From: Sulfuricella sp.
Lineage (GTDB): Bacteria; Pseudomonadota; Gammaproteobacteria; Burkholderiales; Sulfuricellaceae
DNA length: 64,000 nt
NCBI GenBank assembly: GCA_041651995.1
Contig: JBAZID010000006.1
Coordinates: 62,001 to 126,000, forward strand
Direction: 5' to 3'
Part shown: piece after piece, positions 33,804 to 45,870 of the stretch
Numbering within the stretch: position 1 is the stretch's first letter
Layout of the letters: each line of letters starts with the position of its first letter
Notes under the pieces: model-generated
The model's database searches: none
What the model saw: the letters and a program-made list of their open reading frames with translations, nothing else
Told to the model about the DNA's origin: nothing
Made by a program: the position numbers and the translations under genes

Positions 33804-36506
33804 CTAGCCTCCCTCAAACACTGTTTGCCACAGCGCCTTTACCCCGGTCGCGAATGGCGCCGCCTGCTCCGGTGCGATGCGGGCATATTCGGAACTCTGC
33901 AGGCGCAGTGCGTGCTGCCACTGGCGAAAATGGCGGTAAGCCTCGCGTGCGTTCCCGGCTTGTTCCGCCGGAATCAATTCCAGCTCCGCAGCCAGGCTGA
34001 GCAAGGCCAGATTGCCGATATTGCGGGTCAGTTCCGGGTGTTTGTGGGCATGGGCGAGGACCAGGTACTGCACTGCAAACTCCACGTCGATAATCCCGCC
34101 GCGGTCATGCTTGAGATCGAACTGGCCGCTTTTGTTGGGATGGGCGTCGAGCATTTTCTGGCGCATTTCCAGCACTTCTTTTTTCAGCGCCGCGGTATCA
34201 CGTTCGCGAATCAATACCTCATGGCGAATCTGTTCGAAACGCGCGCCGATTTCCGCATCTCCGGCACAGTACCGGGCGCGCGTCAGGGCCTGGTGTTCCC
34301 ACACCCAGGCCTGGCTGTGCTGATACTGGGCGAAGGCCTCGACCGAGCTGACCAGAAGCCCGCTGGCGCCGTTGGGCCGGAGGCGCAAGTCCGTGTCGTA
34401 GAGCATGCCGGCAGGGGTCAGGCTGGTGAGCCAGGAATTCATGCGCTGCCCCAGCTTGGCATAAACCTCCGCGGCTTCCTGTGCGTCGTCGTCGTAGAGG
34501 AAAATGATGTCGAGATCGGACACATAGCCGATTTCCTTGCCGCCCAGCTTGCCGTAGCCGATGATCGAGAAACGCGGCTGTTCGCGGTGTCTGACACGCA
34601 AACCCTGCCAGCAGAGGCGCAGGGTTTCATCCAGGATCATGTCCGCCAGATCGCTGAGGTGATCGGAGAGGCGTTCGAGCGACAATACCTCCGCCAGATC
34701 CTGGGCGACCAGGCGGAAAATCTGCGCCTGCTTGAAGTGCCGCAGGATATCCATCTGCCTTTCGGTATCGCCCTCGGCACCATCCAGTAATGCGCGTAGT
34801 TCGGCTTTGGATTTTTCGCGGTCTGGTGTTGCGTGAAGCGTGCGAATGTCGAGCAGTTCATCCAGCAGCACCGGGTGCTGGGTGAGATAATCGGATACCC
34901 ACGGGCTGGTGCTGCATAGCCGGGCAACCTGGTTCAGGGTTTGCGGATATTCCAGCAGCAGGGCGAGATAGGCGGCGCGGCGGCTGATGTTCTCCAGCAG
35001 CTTGAGAATGCGTTCAAGTGTCTCGTCAGCATTGGGAAAGCCTGCCGCGACTTCGATCAACGGCGGAAGCAGGGCATCGAAACGGCTGCGGCTGGTGTCT
35101 GGCAGCTGTTTGTAGCGATTGCTCCGGCGCAGGCTGGTCAGGCGCTGAAATGTTCCGCTGCCATCCTGGTAGCCCAGTGCTTCGAGCCGTTCTGTGGCTT
35201 CGGTATCGTCCAGCGACCCTTGCCACAGGCCTGTGAGCGGGTGGCTCTGCTGCTGGCTGTGCGGCGCGGCGAACACCTGTTCGAAATGGCGCGTCACTTT
35301 CTGGCGATGAACGTTGAGCGCGGCAAGAAAGTCATTCCAGTTATCAAAGTGCATGGACGATGCAATCAACTGGCGATCGTTTTCGTTGCCGGGCAGGGTC
35401 TGGGTCTGGGCGTCCTCGAGATATTGCAGGCGGTGTTCCAGATTGCGCAGAAAGACATAGGCCTCGCGCAATTCATTGACTGCCCCGGGTTGCATCAGTT
35501 CGCGCTGGGTGATCAGGTCCATGGCTTCCAGGGTGGAACGGGTCTGCAAGGCCGGCTCCTTGCCGCCGCGGATCAGCTGGAATACCTGGGTGATGAATTC
35601 GATTTCGCGAATGCCGCCGGGGCCGAGCTTGATGTTGTCGTCCAGTTCGCGGCGTTGCACTTCGCGGCGGATTTGCGCGTGCAGTTCGCGCATCGAGGAA
35701 AAGGCGCCGAAATCCAGGTACTTGCGGAACACGAAAGGGCGCAGCATGGCGGCCAGCTCCTGGTACTGGCTGCCGCAGATGGGACGGCCCTTGATCCAGG
35801 CGTAACGCTCCCATTCCCTCCCCTGGGTGTGGTAGTAGTTCTCCAGCATGGCAAAACTTGCAACCAGCGGCCCGGAATCACCATATGGCCGCAGCCGCAT
35901 ATCCACCCGAAAGACAAAGCCATCCTGAGTGTTCTCGTTCAGTGCGGTGATCAGTTTTTTGCCCAGCACGGTGAAATACTCGTGGTTGCTGACATGGCGC
36001 GGCCCGGTGGTTTCACCATCTTCCGGATAGGCAAAAATCAGATCGATATCCGACGATACATTGAGTTCGCCGCCCCCCAGCTTACCCATGCCGACGACGA
36101 TAAGATCCTGAGCGGCACCACTTTCCTCGCCCATGGGCTGGCCATACTGTGCATTCAGCCAGACCGTCAAATGTTCAAGCGCAAAAACAGTCGTGACTTC
36201 GGCCAGTTGCGTGGCGTTGTCCATGACTTCGCGCAAATTGGCCAGGCCACCGATATCGCGCACGATCAGGCGCAGCATGACGCGCATGCGCAGCATTCTC
36301 AGGGCGGATTTGAGGCTGGCTTCGTCGCTGATTACGGAAGCGGCAAGCGCGGCCTTCATCGCTTCGGCATTCCAGGGGACATGCAAGCCGGTTTGCAGTT
36401 CAGCCAGCAGGAGAGGGTTGCTTTGAGCCAGACGCTGTAAATAGCGGCTGTGATGCAACCCTGATTCGATGAGGGTCTGGTCGGGTGTGATCGATGGCGA
36501 GCTCAT
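33804..36506 (-). CDS. glnE: Bifunctional glutamine synthetase adenylyltransferase/deadenylase
   Basis: A 900-residue regulator of nitrogen assimilation that adenylylates and deadenylylates GlnA under PII control. Two nucleotidyltransferase domains are clear: VGMGKLGGGELNVSSDIDLI (about residues 140-159) in the N-terminal adenylyl-removing half, and GYGKLGGKEIGYVSDLDIIF (about 630-649) in the adenylyltransferase half. The second GlnD_UR helical domain is near the C-terminus. The frame is open far upstream (to 38375), but that part is antisense to acs; the start MSSPSITPD at 36506 is chosen. It is divergent from acs. Confidence 0.94.
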   Translation of the reverse strand: MSSPSITPDQTLIESGLHHSRYLQRLAQSNPLLLAELQTGLHVPWNAEAMKAALAASVISDEASLKSALRMLRMRVMLRLIVRDIGGLANLREVMDNATQLAEVTTVFALEHLTVWLNAQYGQPMGEESGAAQDLIVVGMGKLGGGELNVSSDIDLIFAYPEDGETTGPRHVSNHEYFTVLGKKLITALNENTQDGFVFRVDMRLRPYGDSGPLVASFAMLENYYHTQGREWERYAWIKGRPICGSQYQELAAMLRPFVFRKYLDFGAFSSMRELHAQIRREVQRRELDDNIKLGPGGIREIEFITQVFQLIRGGKEPALQTRSTLEAMDLITQRELMQPGAVNELREAYVFLRNLEHRLQYLEDAQTQTLPGNENDRQLIASSMHFDNWNDFLAALNVHRQKVTRHFEQVFAAPHSQQQSHPLTGLWQGSLDDTEATERLEALGYQDGSGTFQRLTSLRRSNRYKQLPDTSRSRFDALLPPLIEVAAGFPNADETLERILKLLENISRRAAYLALLLEYPQTLNQVARLCSTSPWVSDYLTQHPVLLDELLDIRTLHATPDREKSKAELRALLDGAEGDTERQMDILRHFKQAQIFRLVAQDLAEVLSLERLSDHLSDLADMILDETLRLCWQGLRVRHREQPRFSIIGYGKLGGKEIGYVSDLDIIFLYDDDAQEAAEVYAKLGQRMNSWLTSLTPAGMLYDTDLRLRPNGASGLLVSSVEAFAQYQHSQAWVWEHQALTRARYCAGDAEIGARFEQIRHEVLIRERDTAALKKEVLEMRQKMLDAHPNKSGQFDLKHDRGGIIDVEFAVQYLVLAHAHKHPELTRNIGNLALLSLAAELELIPAEQAGNAREAYRHFRQWQHALRLQSSEYARIAPEQAAPFATGVKALWQTVFEGG

Positions 36507-36611
36507 GATAAGTTTCTTGGTCTTGTATAAGATATACGATTCGGAATGTGGAAAGCACGGGCGTAAAGCGATATTATTAGCAGTTATTGTATCCCTATGG
36601 AGATGAAAAAC

Positions 36612-38579
<1,968 letters not shown>

Positions 38580-38600
38580 GCGATACCCGGCGTATAATTG

Positions 38601-38634
38601 AACCGCAGTGGAATTTTTCCTCTGCGGTTTTTTT
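38601..38634 (+). terminator. Intrinsic terminator of acs
   Basis: The stem AACCGCAG/CTGCGGTT encloses GGAA/TTCC with one T-T mismatch, followed by seven T residues. It ends 14 bp before the yhdP start codon. Confidence 0.88.
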
Positions 38635-38647
38635 ATTTCAAGAAGCT

Positions 38648-41600
38648 ATGCTCATAACCACCGCTCGTTGGCTGCACCGTTTTTTTGTCTCAGCACTGAT
38701 CCTGAGCGGTCTGGTTTTTGCCGGAATTGTGTTGGGCCTGCGCTACTGGCTGCTGCCCAATATCGCCGACTACCGTGAAATTATCGCCAGCTCTATCAGC
38801 CAGGCAGCCGGGCAGCGTGTAACCATTGGCATGATAAATGGTGGTTGGGATGGGTTGAGGCCGCACCTCAACATGCGCGAAGTTGATGTCTATGATGTCG
38901 CTGGTAATCCTGCACTGCGCCTGGAGCACATCGAAGGGACGCTGGCCTGGTGGAACCTGGCGTGGGGCGAAATCCGCCTCCATTCACTGGAGATTGACCG
39001 GCCCAATCTGGCGCTGCGCCGGACTGCCAGGGGTGAGATTTTTGTCGGCGGCGTGTGGGTCAATCAGCCCGGCAGCGAAAGCGGTTTTGCCGACTGGTTG
39101 CTGCGCCAGCATCGCATCATCGTACGAAAAGCGACCCTGACCTGGCAGGACGAGTTGCGCCAGGCCCCTTTGCTGGAGCTTGATCAGCTTGATCTGCGTC
39201 TGGAAAATCGCGGCAAGCGGCACCGCTTTGGCCTGCACGCAGTACCGCCTCCGTCTCTTGCCTTGCCATTTGATCTTCGCGGTGATTTGAAAGGAAATGA
39301 TCTGGGAGATATTTCGGGCTGGTCGGGTACGCTTTATGCCCGGCTCGACTATACCGATATCAGCCAGTGGAGAAGCTGGATGGACCTGCCTTTCCAGCTG
39401 GAACGCGGCAAGGGGGGCGTCCGGGTCTGGCTTGGCCTGGATGGCAGGAAGCTGAAAGGTCTGACCGCAGACGTGCAACTCAAGAATGTGCTGGCGCGCT
39501 TGCGCCCCGACTTGCAGCAACTGGATATGGCAGTGCTTGGCGGGCGCCTGAGCCTGGCAGATCTTGCGCCGGGACAACTGTTTCAGGGCAGTGAATTCTC
39601 TTTTCTCCTGCAAGATGGCACGGCCTTCGGTCCATCCAGGGCGAGCCTGAAATTAGTCCCTGCGCGTGGCAAGAAACCTGCTCAGGGCGAACTGAAAGTG
39701 GACCGTCTTGAACTTGCTCCATTAGCCGTGCTTGCCGATTATTTGCCTGTGAATGGCGAAATGCGGGCTGCCTTACGGCAAGTGCAACCCAAAGGCGCGC
39801 TGTACGATTTATCCGCCAGTTGGAATGGCTCATGGCCGGAGTTGCAGCGCTATGAAGTCAAGGGCAAATTCACCAATCTCGCAGCCGGTTCCTATGCGCT
39901 TGATTCAGGCGCTCAACTGCCGGGATTCGTCAATTTGAGCGGACATCTGGATTTCAGCGAAAAAGGCGGGGCGCTGAATCTCAACTCGCGCAAGCTCAGC
40001 CTGATTTTCCCCAAAATGTTTGATCATGCGCTGGATCTGGACATCCTGACTGCCCAGTTGGGCTGGAGCAAAAAAGGGGGGCAGCATGAATTCAAGCTGG
40101 GCAGTGCGTCGCTCGCCAACGCGCATCTGGCGGGAACCGCTTTCGGCAGCTACCGCACCAGCAGCGAGGGGCCGGGCCAGATCAATCTGAGCGCCCGGTT
40201 CAATCGCGCGGATGCGCGTTTTGTCAGCCACTACATGCCGCTGGTGGTAGGTGAGGACACGCGCAACTGGCTGGCCCGTTCCCTCAAGGCAGGGCATGCC
40301 AGCGATGTGCAATTGAAGCTGAAGGGTGATCTGGCAAAATTCCCCTTCGAGGATGGCAAATCGGGCCTGTTCGAAGTGGCTGTCAAGGCGAATGGCGCCC
40401 GGCTTGAATATGCGCCGGCATGGCCCGGGATCGAAGACATCGCTGTCGATCTGCTGTTTCGCGGCAAACGCATGGATATATATGCCCATGCGGGCCATAC
40501 CCATGGCATGCAGCTCGGCAAGGTCCATGTCCAGATACCGGACCTGCTTGCCATGGAAGAAATGCTTCTGGTTGATGGCGAGGCCCAGGGGCCGACCCAG
40601 GACATGCTGAAATTCATCGATCAAAGCCCGGTCAACGATATGATCGACGGCTTCAGCCAGGGCATGCAGGCCGACGGGAAAGGAAAACTCAATCTCGCCC
40701 TGAAAATTCCCCTGCGCCGTCTGGACGACATCAGTGTGGCTGGCAGTTATCTGTTCCAGAACAACAAAGTGATGCTGGGCGAGGGGATGCCTGCGCTGGA
40801 GCAAGTGAACGGTGCGCTCCGGTTTACCGGTTCATCGGTTGCCATTCAGGGCCTGTCAGCCCGGTTTCTTGGCGGTCCTGCCTCCATCAATGCCTCGACT
40901 CAACAGGGGCTGATCCAGATCAATGCAAATGGCAAGGCAACGGCCGAGGGGCTGAGCAGGGCCTTCCCGCATCCGCTGCTACAGCGTTTGCAGGGAAGCG
41001 CGAACTGGAATGGCTCGATTGCCTTGCGCAAGAAACTGGCCAACGCGATCTTTACTTCCAGCTTGAACGGCATGGGCAGCACCCTTCCTTTGCCGTTTAA
41101 CAAGCAGGCGGGGGATAGCGTCATGTTACGGCTGGAACGCAAGGCGGCGACGCTGGAACAGGATGTCATCAGTTTCAGCTATGGCAATGTGCTGGCGGCA
41201 CAATTCGCAAGAAGTCAGCAATCCGGCCAGATGAAGGTGGAGCGTGGCGTCATTCGTCTGGGTGGCGGCCCGGTGGAGTTGCCAGCGAATGGCATCTGGT
41301 TGAATGGCTCGCTGCCATACCTGGATATCGATCACTGGCGTGAATTGACAAATGGGAGCGGGGGTAATGGCGAGGGCCTCGCCCTGGATGGCGCCAATTT
41401 GAAACTGTCTGTGCTCGACGCTTTCGGAAGGCGTTTCAAGGATCTGAGCGTGAATGCCTGGAAGCTGAATGACGGGTGGCAGGCTGCGCTTGAAAACCGG
41501 GAAATGAGCGGCAGCGTCAACTGGAAGCAGGGGGGGGCAGGACATGTGAACGGGCGCTTCAAGTCGCTTTCCATTCCTCCTGCGGCGCCACCCAAGCTGA

Positions 41601-42469
41601 GTGCGCCGGTCACGGTCAGCGAAAGCACGGAATATCCGTCGCTGGACATCATTGCCGACAATTTCAGCATTCGCGATAATCAGCTGGGGCGGCTGGAGCT
41701 TGTTGCCGCGCCGAGCGGACGAGACTGGCGCATCAACAGGCTGAAGTTGAATACGCCGGAAACCACGCTTTCACTCGATGGCATCTGGCAGAACTGGGTG
41801 CAACAGCCGAGGAGCCAATTCAACCTGCAACTCGAAACCAGTGATATCGGCAAGCTGCTGGCGCGCGTGGGCCACCCCGACAGCGTCAAGGGGGGCAAGG
41901 CAGTGCTGAAAGGGCAGCTTTCCTGGAATGGCAGTCCGGCCGATATTCATTATCCTTCCCTGAGCGGCACGATGTCGCTGGAAGCAAACCGGGGGCAATT
42001 CCTGAAAATCGAACCCGGGATCGGCAAACTGTTGGGGATTTTGAGTTTGCAGGCGCTGCCACGGCGTATTACCCTCGATTTTCGTGATGTATTCAGCGAT
42101 GGTTTTGCTTTTGACGATATTTCCATGAACGTGAAAGCCAGTCAGGGTGTCGTCAGCAGCAATGATTTCAAGATGGATGGACCCGCAGCCAAGGTCAGCA
42201 TGCAAGGCGAAACCAGTCTGGCTAACGAAACACAAAATTTGCGGGTGCGCGTGGTGCCGGTGCTGGGTGATACGGTTACCAGCGCGGCAGCCTTTTTGGG
42301 TGGACCCGTGGTGGGCTTGACGACATTGCTGGTGCAAAGAGTGCTGAAGGACCCGATCGGGCAAATAATTGCCTATGAATACAGCATTACCGGAACATGG
42401 GATAATCCGGTGGTGGCCAAGCTAAAGAGAAATAGCGGGGATGGCAAGATATGGGAAAGTGGCAGTTAG
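38648..42469 (+). CDS. yhdP: AsmA-like YhdP family protein
   Basis: A 1273-residue inner-membrane-anchored protein with one N-terminal helix (about residues 12-35) followed by a very long beta-rich periplasmic part. The opening SSISQAAGQRVTIGMINGGW and the DUF3971/AsmA_2-like C-terminal region (about 1000-1250) place it in the TIGR02099/YhdP family. Its Escherichia coli relatives YhdP, TamB and YdbH bridge the periplasm to move phospholipids to the outer membrane. It starts 14 bp after the acs terminator and precedes the amidase and tldD genes, a conserved order in this class. Confidence 0.9.
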   Translation: MLITTARWLHRFFVSALILSGLVFAGIVLGLRYWLLPNIADYREIIASSISQAAGQRVTIGMINGGWDGLRPHLNMREVDVYDVAGNPALRLEHIEGTLAWWNLAWGEIRLHSLEIDRPNLALRRTARGEIFVGGVWVNQPGSESGFADWLLRQHRIIVRKATLTWQDELRQAPLLELDQLDLRLENRGKRHRFGLHAVPPPSLALPFDLRGDLKGNDLGDISGWSGTLYARLDYTDISQWRSWMDLPFQLERGKGGVRVWLGLDGRKLKGLTADVQLKNVLARLRPDLQQLDMAVLGGRLSLADLAPGQLFQGSEFSFLLQDGTAFGPSRASLKLVPARGKKPAQGELKVDRLELAPLAVLADYLPVNGEMRAALRQVQPKGALYDLSASWNGSWPELQRYEVKGKFTNLAAGSYALDSGAQLPGFVNLSGHLDFSEKGGALNLNSRKLSLIFPKMFDHALDLDILTAQLGWSKKGGQHEFKLGSASLANAHLAGTAFGSYRTSSEGPGQINLSARFNRADARFVSHYMPLVVGEDTRNWLARSLKAGHASDVQLKLKGDLAKFPFEDGKSGLFEVAVKANGARLEYAPAWPGIEDIAVDLLFRGKRMDIYAHAGHTHGMQLGKVHVQIPDLLAMEEMLLVDGEAQGPTQDMLKFIDQSPVNDMIDGFSQGMQADGKGKLNLALKIPLRRLDDISVAGSYLFQNNKVMLGEGMPALEQVNGALRFTGSSVAIQGLSARFLGGPASINASTQQGLIQINANGKATAEGLSRAFPHPLLQRLQGSANWNGSIALRKKLANAIFTSSLNGMGSTLPLPFNKQAGDSVMLRLERKAATLEQDVISFSYGNVLAAQFARSQQSGQMKVERGVIRLGGGPVELPANGIWLNGSLPYLDIDHWRELTNGSGGNGEGLALDGANLKLSVLDAFGRRFKDLSVNAWKLNDGWQAALENREMSGSVNWKQGGAGHVNGRFKSLSIPPAAPPKLSAPVTVSESTEYPSLDIIADNFSIRDNQLGRLELVAAPSGRDWRINRLKLNTPETTLSLDGIWQNWVQQPRSQFNLQLETSDIGKLLARVGHPDSVKGGKAVLKGQLSWNGSPADIHYPSLSGTMSLEANRGQFLKIEPGIGKLLGILSLQALPRRITLDFRDVFSDGFAFDDISMNVKASQGVVSSNDFKMDGPAAKVSMQGETSLANETQNLRVRVVPVLGDTVTSAAAFLGGPVVGLTTLLVQRVLKDPIGQIIAYEYSITGTWDNPVVAKLKRNSGDGKIWESGS

Positions 42470-42552
42470 TGTTAACAGGCCCCGGCTTCAAGTCTTGAAT
42501 TCAAGCTTGTCGGCTGCATAGTTGAAACACCAGAGAAACCAATGAGGAATCC

Positions 42553-43437
42553 ATGAACAGCAAGGCAAAATCCAGTTTCGCGAAACCCAAGGCGCGCACC
42601 ACCATGCTGAAAACGGCTCCGCCGCCAGGATCCTGCCGGGTTGCCGCCATCCAGATGGCTTCCGGTCCGAATGTGTCCGCCAATCTGGCTGAAGCCGAAC
42701 GCCTGATTGCCGCAGCCGTAAGTCAGGGCGCAAAGCTGGTGGCCTTGCCGGAGTATTTCTGCATCATGGGTCTGAAGGAAACGGACAAGGTCGCGGTGCG
42801 TGAAGCCGAAGGCAAGGGGCCGATCCAGAAATTTCTCAGTGCCCAGGCAAAGAAACACAAGATCTGGCTGGTGGGCGGTTCGATACCGCTCGAAGCCTCG
42901 ACCCCCGGCAAGGTGCGAAACAGTTGCCTGGTTTATGACGACAAGGGCAAACTTGCCGCGCGCTACGACAAGATTCATCTTTTTGGCCTTGATCTGGGCA
43001 ACGAGCATTATCGTGAAGAGGAAACCATCGAGGCCGGTGACCAGGTTGTCGTGCTGGATACGCCATTCGGCCGCATTGGCTTGTCAGTCTGCTACGATCT
43101 GCGTTTCCCCGAGCTTTACCGTGCCATGAAGGATGTCGATCTGATTGTGCTGCCTTCCGCTTTTACCGATACCACGGGGAAAGCGCATTGGGAGACCCTG
43201 GTGCGCGCCCGAGCGATCGAAAATCTGGCTTATGTCGTGGCGCCCGCCCAGGGCGGATACCATCTGTCCGGACGCGATACGCATGGCAACAGCATGATCG
43301 TCGACCCGTGGGGCGTTATTCTGGACCGCTTGCCACGTGGCTCCGGCGTCGTGATCGCGAATGTCAATCGCGGCTATCAGGCCAGCCTGCGCGCCAGTCT
43401 GCCCGCCCTGCAACACCGCACCATCCACCAATGCTGA
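42553..43437 (+). CDS. Carbon-nitrogen hydrolase, Nit1/deaminated-glutathione amidase type
   Basis: A 294-residue nitrilase-superfamily enzyme. The catalytic triad residues are visible in LPEYF (Glu, about residue 65), YDKIHLFGLDL (Lys, about 140) and SVCYDLRFPELYR (Cys, about 178), and the last motif is typical of the NIT branch that repairs deaminated glutathione. The start at 42553 follows GAGGAA. The first 25 residues are Lys/Ala-rich and may be a disordered tail. It is followed 10 bp later by tldD. Confidence 0.85.
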   Translation: MNSKAKSSFAKPKARTTMLKTAPPPGSCRVAAIQMASGPNVSANLAEAERLIAAAVSQGAKLVALPEYFCIMGLKETDKVAVREAEGKGPIQKFLSAQAKKHKIWLVGGSIPLEASTPGKVRNSCLVYDDKGKLAARYDKIHLFGLDLGNEHYREEETIEAGDQVVVLDTPFGRIGLSVCYDLRFPELYRAMKDVDLIVLPSAFTDTTGKAHWETLVRARAIENLAYVVAPAQGGYHLSGRDTHGNSMIVDPWGVILDRLPRGSGVVIANVNRGYQASLRASLPALQHRTIHQC

Positions 43438-43447
43438 AGAATCCTAC

Positions 43448-44923
43448 ATGACCGTACAAACACAATCGCAGCAAGCACCGATCGAACCCGGCACCCTGTT
43501 CGCCACCGCGGAAAGCACGCTGCTCAAACCCTATCATCTGGATGAAGCCCGGCTGCAACAGGTGTTCGGCCAGATCATGACGCATCAGGCCGACTATGCC
43601 GACCTGTATTTCCAGTACAGCCGCGCTGAAAGCTGGAGCCTGGAAGAAGGGCAGGTCAAATCAGGCAGCTTTGATATCGATCAGGGTGTCGGCGTGCGTG
43701 TAGTGAGCGGCGAGAAAACGGCTTTTGCCTACTCCGACGAAATCAGCCTGCCCGCGCTGACCCAGGCAGCCGAAACCACGCGTGCCATCGCCCGTCAGGG
43801 CGGAGAAGGGCGAACACATGCGCTGCGGCGCGCCATGGGGCACGGCCTGTATCTGCCACACGACCCCATTGCCAGCCTGAACGATGTGCAGAAGGTAAAA
43901 CTGCTGGAAAAACTGGAACGGATCGCCCGTTCACTGGACCCGCGCATCACCCAGGTAATGGCCGGACTGGCCGGGGAATACGAAGTGGTCATGGTGGCCC
44001 GCAATGACGGCCTGATGGCGGCCGATGTACGGCCTCTGGTGCGCCTGTCCGTACAGGTCATCGCGGAGCAGGACGGACGCCGCGAACAGGGTAGCGCGGG
44101 CGGCGGCGGACGCTTTGATTACGCCTATTTCAGCGATGAAATATTGGAACAGTATGCGAAGGAAGCCGTGCACCAAGCGCTGATCAACCTGGATGCCCGC
44201 CCAGCGCCAGCGGGCGCCATGACCGTGGTGCTGGGGGCTGGCTGGCCCGGCATTCTGCTGCATGAAGCCATCGGGCATGGCCTGGAAGGCGACTTCAACC
44301 GCAAGGGAAGCTCGGCTTTCAGCGGACGTGTCGGAGAAAGGGTGGCGGCGGATGGCGTGACCGTGGTGGATGACGGGACTATTGCACGGCGCCGCGGCTC
44401 CCTCAATGTGGATGACGAGGGCAACCCGACCCAGTGCACCGTGCTGATTGAAAATGGCATTCTCAAAGGCTATCTGCAGGATTCGCTCAACGCGCGCCTG
44501 ATGGGGGTTGCGCCGACCGGCAACGCGCGGCGCGAGTCCTTTGCCCACATCCCCATGCCGCGCATGACCAATACCTACATGCTCAACGGCGACAAGGATC
44601 CGCAGGAAATCATCGCTTCGGTCAAGCACGGCCTGTATGCAGCCAATTTTGGCGGCGGACAGGTGGATATCACCAGCGGAAAATTCGTTTTTTCTGCCGC
44701 CGAGGCCTACATGATCGAAGACGGAAAAATCACTTATCCGGTAAAAGGCGCCACCCTGATCGGAAATGGCCCGGATGTATTGACCCGGGTCTCGATGATC
44801 GGCAATGACATGAAACTGGACCCTGGTGTCGGGACCTGCGGCAAGGAAGGCCAAAGCGTTCCGGTTGGCGTCGGGCAGCCGACGCTGCGCATCGATGGTT
44901 TGACCGTCGGCGGAACGGCGTGA
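43448..44923 (+). CDS. tldD: Metalloprotease TldD
   Basis: A 491-residue subunit of the TldD/TldE (PmbA) zinc protease, which trims peptides such as microcin B17 and CcdA. The metal site is LLHEAIGHGLEGD (HExxxH, about residues 272-284). The start at 43448 is chosen because longer frames run through the amidase gene. TldE/PmbA is not in this window. It lies in a run yhdP-amidase-tldD-DUF2782, and its stop overlaps the next gene start (GTGA). Confidence 0.94.
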   Translation: MTVQTQSQQAPIEPGTLFATAESTLLKPYHLDEARLQQVFGQIMTHQADYADLYFQYSRAESWSLEEGQVKSGSFDIDQGVGVRVVSGEKTAFAYSDEISLPALTQAAETTRAIARQGGEGRTHALRRAMGHGLYLPHDPIASLNDVQKVKLLEKLERIARSLDPRITQVMAGLAGEYEVVMVARNDGLMAADVRPLVRLSVQVIAEQDGRREQGSAGGGGRFDYAYFSDEILEQYAKEAVHQALINLDARPAPAGAMTVVLGAGWPGILLHEAIGHGLEGDFNRKGSSAFSGRVGERVAADGVTVVDDGTIARRRGSLNVDDEGNPTQCTVLIENGILKGYLQDSLNARLMGVAPTGNARRESFAHIPMPRMTNTYMLNGDKDPQEIIASVKHGLYAANFGGGQVDITSGKFVFSAAEAYMIEDGKITYPVKGATLIGNGPDVLTRVSMIGNDMKLDPGVGTCGKEGQSVPVGVGQPTLRIDGLTVGGTA

Positions 44924-45225
44924 GGTTTTTTGCAGTCGCGGCTCTGGCCTGCGTTGCGCTATCCGTGAATGCAGCACCGGCTGAGTTGTCATCCGAGCCG
45001 GATACCCCTCATTATTTCGAATATTTCGATCCTGAACAAAAGCCCTGGCAGCCAGGCCAGGCGCTCAACATTGAAGAAGTCTTCAAGAATTATCAATATT
45101 TTGAAATCCGCTTTTTGAACAACGGAGCTGAAATTCGGGTCCGGCGATATATCCAGAACCAACGGGAGGGGGAAGTGCGCTACCGTGTCTTGCCGGATGG
45201 CTCGCTGGCTAAAATCAGTCAGTGA
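44920..45225 (+). CDS. DUF2782 family small exported protein
   Basis: A 101-residue protein with a signal peptide (RFFAVAALACVALSVNAAPA) and the family segment EIRVRRYIQNQREGEVRYRV (about residues 68-87) of DUF2782, a periplasmic family of unknown role. GTG is the start, overlapping the tldD TGA by 3 nt. Family members often lie next to tldD or polA in betaproteobacteria. Confidence 0.75.
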   Translation: MRFFAVAALACVALSVNAAPAELSSEPDTPHYFEYFDPEQKPWQPGQALNIEEVFKNYQYFEIRFLNNGAEIRVRRYIQNQREGEVRYRVLPDGSLAKISQ

Positions 45226-45501
45226 TACAAATCGGTGCGGGTGCACCAGTCCTGTGCGTGTTCCCGCAGCATGTCCTTGACATTTCTGTGGCGCGGGGAG
45301 AACATCACCCGCCTTGAAACAAATGATCTCCGGTGCATGCCTGAGTGCGTTCCTGGCTGATTTATTTCATTCGTTTCACAGCTGGAACATAAATTGCATC
45401 GTTTTTAATCGCAGTTCTCAGTAAAATACATTTCATGACAAAAATCCGTCATGTTGCGGCAATATTATTTACGCATAATTTAAATTTTTGGAGCAAATAT
45501 C

Positions 45502-45843
45502 ATGGTTGACGCAAAAACTGAAACAGCGGCAAAAGTCAAAAAAGTGGCCGCTTCGAGCGCCAAGACTGCAACCGTAAAAGCGGCAGCCAAGCCGGTAGCC
45601 GCGGCGAAACCCGCCAAAGCGGTAGAGCCCAAGGCAGCGGCAAAAAAACCAGCGGCGGCAAAACCCGCAACTAGCCGTGCCAGCAAGGCTAAAAGCCTCA
45701 AAAACGTGACGCCGGAGCAACGTTACCGGATGATTTGCGATGCAGCATACTTCAAAGCGGAAAGACGCAACTTTTCACCAGAGAACGAAGTTCAGGACTG
45801 GCTGGACGCTGAAGCTGAAATCAACAGCCTGCTCGGCATGTAG
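45502..45843 (+). CDS. Lys/Ala/Pro-rich (histone H1-like) tail fused to DUF2934
   Basis: A 113-residue protein. Residues 1-68 are almost only Ala, Lys, Pro, Val, Thr and Ser, with AAAKP-type repeats, as in histone H1-like or AlgP-like proteins. Residues about 70-107 (TPEQRYRMICDAAYFKAERR and the EVQDWLDAEAEI motif) match DUF2934, a short helical domain of unknown function. A strong site TTGGAGCAA precedes the ATG. DNA- or polymer-binding by the tail is a likely role but only inferred. Confidence 0.75.
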   Translation: MVDAKTETAAKVKKVAASSAKTATVKAAAKPVAAAKPAKAVEPKAAAKKPAAAKPATSRASKAKSLKNVTPEQRYRMICDAAYFKAERRNFSPENEVQDWLDAEAEINSLLGM

Positions 45844-45849
45844 GCATTC

Positions 45850-45870
45850 CCGCAACCGTTATGGTTGCGG
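45850..45870. terminator. Hairpin between convergent DUF2934 and hypothetical genes
   Basis: CCGCAACC-gttat-GGTTGCGG is a perfect 8-bp stem, 6 bp after the DUF2934 stop and overlapping the end of the opposite gene. No T-run follows on either strand, so only a weak terminator call is made. Confidence 0.45.

Noticed and set aside
45226..45501. Gap before the DUF2934 gene searched for RNA genes
   Set aside because: It is AT-rich near 45460-45500 and has a short ATGAC/GTCAT hairpin, but no promoter-terminator pair or tRNA-like fold is seen.
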